A DNA stretch of 64,000 nt, from NCBI RefSeq assembly GCF_002215035.1, contig NZ_NKFP01000006.1, positions 2,509,080 to 2,573,079 of the forward strand, given 5' to 3'. Position 1 is the first letter of the stretch, and the number at the start of each line of letters is the position of its first letter. Below are positions 63,060-64,000 of this stretch, one piece after another. Below the pieces are notes generated by a model. It worked only from the letters and a program-made list of their open reading frames with translations, did no database searches and had not been told where the DNA came from. This DNA comes from Leptolyngbya ohadii IS1. Its GTDB lineage: Bacteria > Cyanobacteriota > Cyanobacteriia > Elainellales > Elainellaceae. The position numbers were made by a program, and so were the translations under genes.

Positions 63060-64000
63060 ATGTCGAATATGATTACCGTCACCACCACTGCGGACAGCGG
63101 TGCGGGTTCTCTGCGGGCAGCAATTGCTGCGGCAACTCCTGGAAGCACAATTCAGTTTGCCTCTAGCCTGGCAGGACAGACGATTACGCTCACAGGCGGG
63201 CAGCTTCAGATTCCTCCCGGCAAAAATCTCACGATCGATGGCGGCAGTGCGCCGGGACTAAAGATTAGCGGCAACAATGCCTCTCGGATTTTCTTTGTTA
63301 ATTCCAATCAGGATTTTCCGACTACTGTTTCGTTCAAAAACCTCAGCCTGATCAACGGTCGAACCAATGAGCAGGGGGGCGCAATCCGGGGTGAACACAG
63401 GGCAACTATCAGCGTTGAAAATGTCAGCTTCCAGAACAACGTTGCCGATCGCGGGGGCGGTGCAATCTTTGCACCCTGGGAAAATAACCTGACCGTGATT
63501 AATTCCCAGTTCGATCGCAATAAGGCAACTGCGGGCAACGATGAACGGGGGGCAGGGGCGATCGCCTTTGTCAGTCCCGGCAATTTCATTGTGCGAAACA
63601 GCAGTTTTACCAATAACGAGGGCATCAACGGCGGCGCAATCAACAGCCTCAACGGAAAGCTGACGATCGAAAATTCTCGCTTTATCAACAACAGCACGCT
63701 GGCTGCCAGCTACGCCAACGGTCAGCAAAATCCCGATCTGCGCGGCTATGGGGGAGCGCTCTACACCGATCGCGCCAGCGGCACCAGCGAACCCTCCGGA
63801 ACCATCCGAATTGTTGGTAGCCTGTTTGAAGGCAACAAGGGTAAGGCAGAGGGCGGCGCAGCCTATCTGTACACCGGAACCCAGGATAACATCATCATCG
63901 ATCGCACTACCTTTAAAGACAACGAAGTGCAGCCCCTTCCCCAGGGCAATGGCGGCAATGGCGGCGGCGTCGTAGTGATGAGCAACGGTGACAACCGGGG
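63060..64000 (+). CDS. Parallel beta-helix surface/secreted protein (3' truncated by window edge)
   Basis: An open frame from the ATG at 63060 to the last base (at least 313 residues). AGAGGAG precedes it by about 6 bases. There is no signal peptide. The opening MITVTTTADSGAGSLRAAIAAA is the typical start of cyanobacterial polymorphic outer-membrane/beta-helix proteins, and repeated GGAI and FxxNxA-type motifs (VSFQNNVADRGGGAIF, SFTNNEGINGGAI, TFKDNE) form a right-handed helix. Such proteins often end with calcium-binding repeats and leave by type I secretion, but that part is outside the window. The promoter would lie in or near the right arm of the inverted repeat. Confidence 0.85.
   Translation, partial: MSNMITVTTTADSGAGSLRAAIAAATPGSTIQFASSLAGQTITLTGGQLQIPPGKNLTIDGGSAPGLKISGNNASRIFFVNSNQDFPTTVSFKNLSLINGRTNEQGGAIRGEHRATISVENVSFQNNVADRGGGAIFAPWENNLTVINSQFDRNKATAGNDERGAGAIAFVSPGNFIVRNSSFTNNEGINGGAINSLNGKLTIENSRFINNSTLAASYANGQQNPDLRGYGGALYTDRASGTSEPSGTIRIVGSLFEGNKGKAEGGAAYLYTGTQDNIIIDRTTFKDNEVQPLPQGNGGNGGGVVVMSNGDNR

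Overview
The window is a piece of a filamentous cyanobacterial chromosome (Leptolyngbya/Oscillatoria-like by gene content; the genus is inference). Three things show this: the cyanobacterial octamer GCGATCGC recurs (for example near 4479, 7814 and 23618); nblA (phycobilisome degradation), a KGK-family gene, a PedR-type regulator and the Hmp gliding locus are present; and C-rich and G-rich interspersed repeats of cyanobacterial type lie between and inside genes. I saw no tRNA, rRNA, CRISPR array, complete transposon or phage.

Layout. 1-4275: 3' part of a DUF3352 gene, ccsA (cytochrome c maturation), a KGK-family gene and tilS. 4365-17905: a complete hormogonium-type motility chemosensory locus, with hmpF (coiled coil) divergent from hmpA-hmpB-hmpC-hmpD-hmpE (PatA-type regulator, CheY, CheW, MCP, CheA hybrid kinase). 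17898-21879: TraX-like, ROK sugar kinase, DppC-type permease, exported beta-propeller. 22040-28829: polysaccharide block (nucleotidyltransferase, O-antigen-ligase-type polymerase, GT2-GT4 fusion, PRC-barrel gene, GT4). 28870-34225: type I secretion block (parvulin-like foldase overlapping an ABC exporter by 4 bp, then a PPC/beta-propeller protein that may be the cargo). 34449-41732: phosphoribulokinase-family paralogue, lipA, Pmp3 peptide, gmd, proB, Ser/Thr kinase. 41754-46881: universal stress protein, nblA, hisS, small cyanobacterial proteins, PedR-like regulator. 47264-52891: cell-wall block (AmiC-type amidase, small conserved protein, MltA-type transglycosylase with a reading-frame break) and a Na+/H+ antiporter. 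54125-62376: three sensor kinases and two receiver proteins around an asparagine/arginine-hydroxylase-like enzyme and S-formylglutathione hydrolase. 62300-63006: a near-perfect inverted repeat with arms of about 320 bp, forming the 3' end of a kinase gene and the leader of a beta-helix surface protein that runs off the window.

Working together. The Hmp locus, polysaccharide genes, gmd and cell-wall hydrolases fit a gliding, sheath- or slime-producing filament whose type IV pili are steered by a Che-like pathway while polysaccharide is secreted. The nblA, PedR-like and universal-stress genes are the light and nutrient stress part.

Most unusual features: (1) the long imperfect inverted repeat at 62300-63006; (2) an mltA gene whose signal peptide and catalytic domain are in different frames, joined by a 7-bp repeat tract; (3) interspersed repeats in frame inside a glycosyltransferase; (4) a beta-propeller apparently nested inside a CSPG/cadherin-like repeat in the putative secreted cargo; (5) an ABC exporter with a cyclic-nucleotide-binding-like domain and a cysteine-less C39-like domain; (6) a phosphoribulokinase-family protein lacking the P-loop regulatory cysteine.
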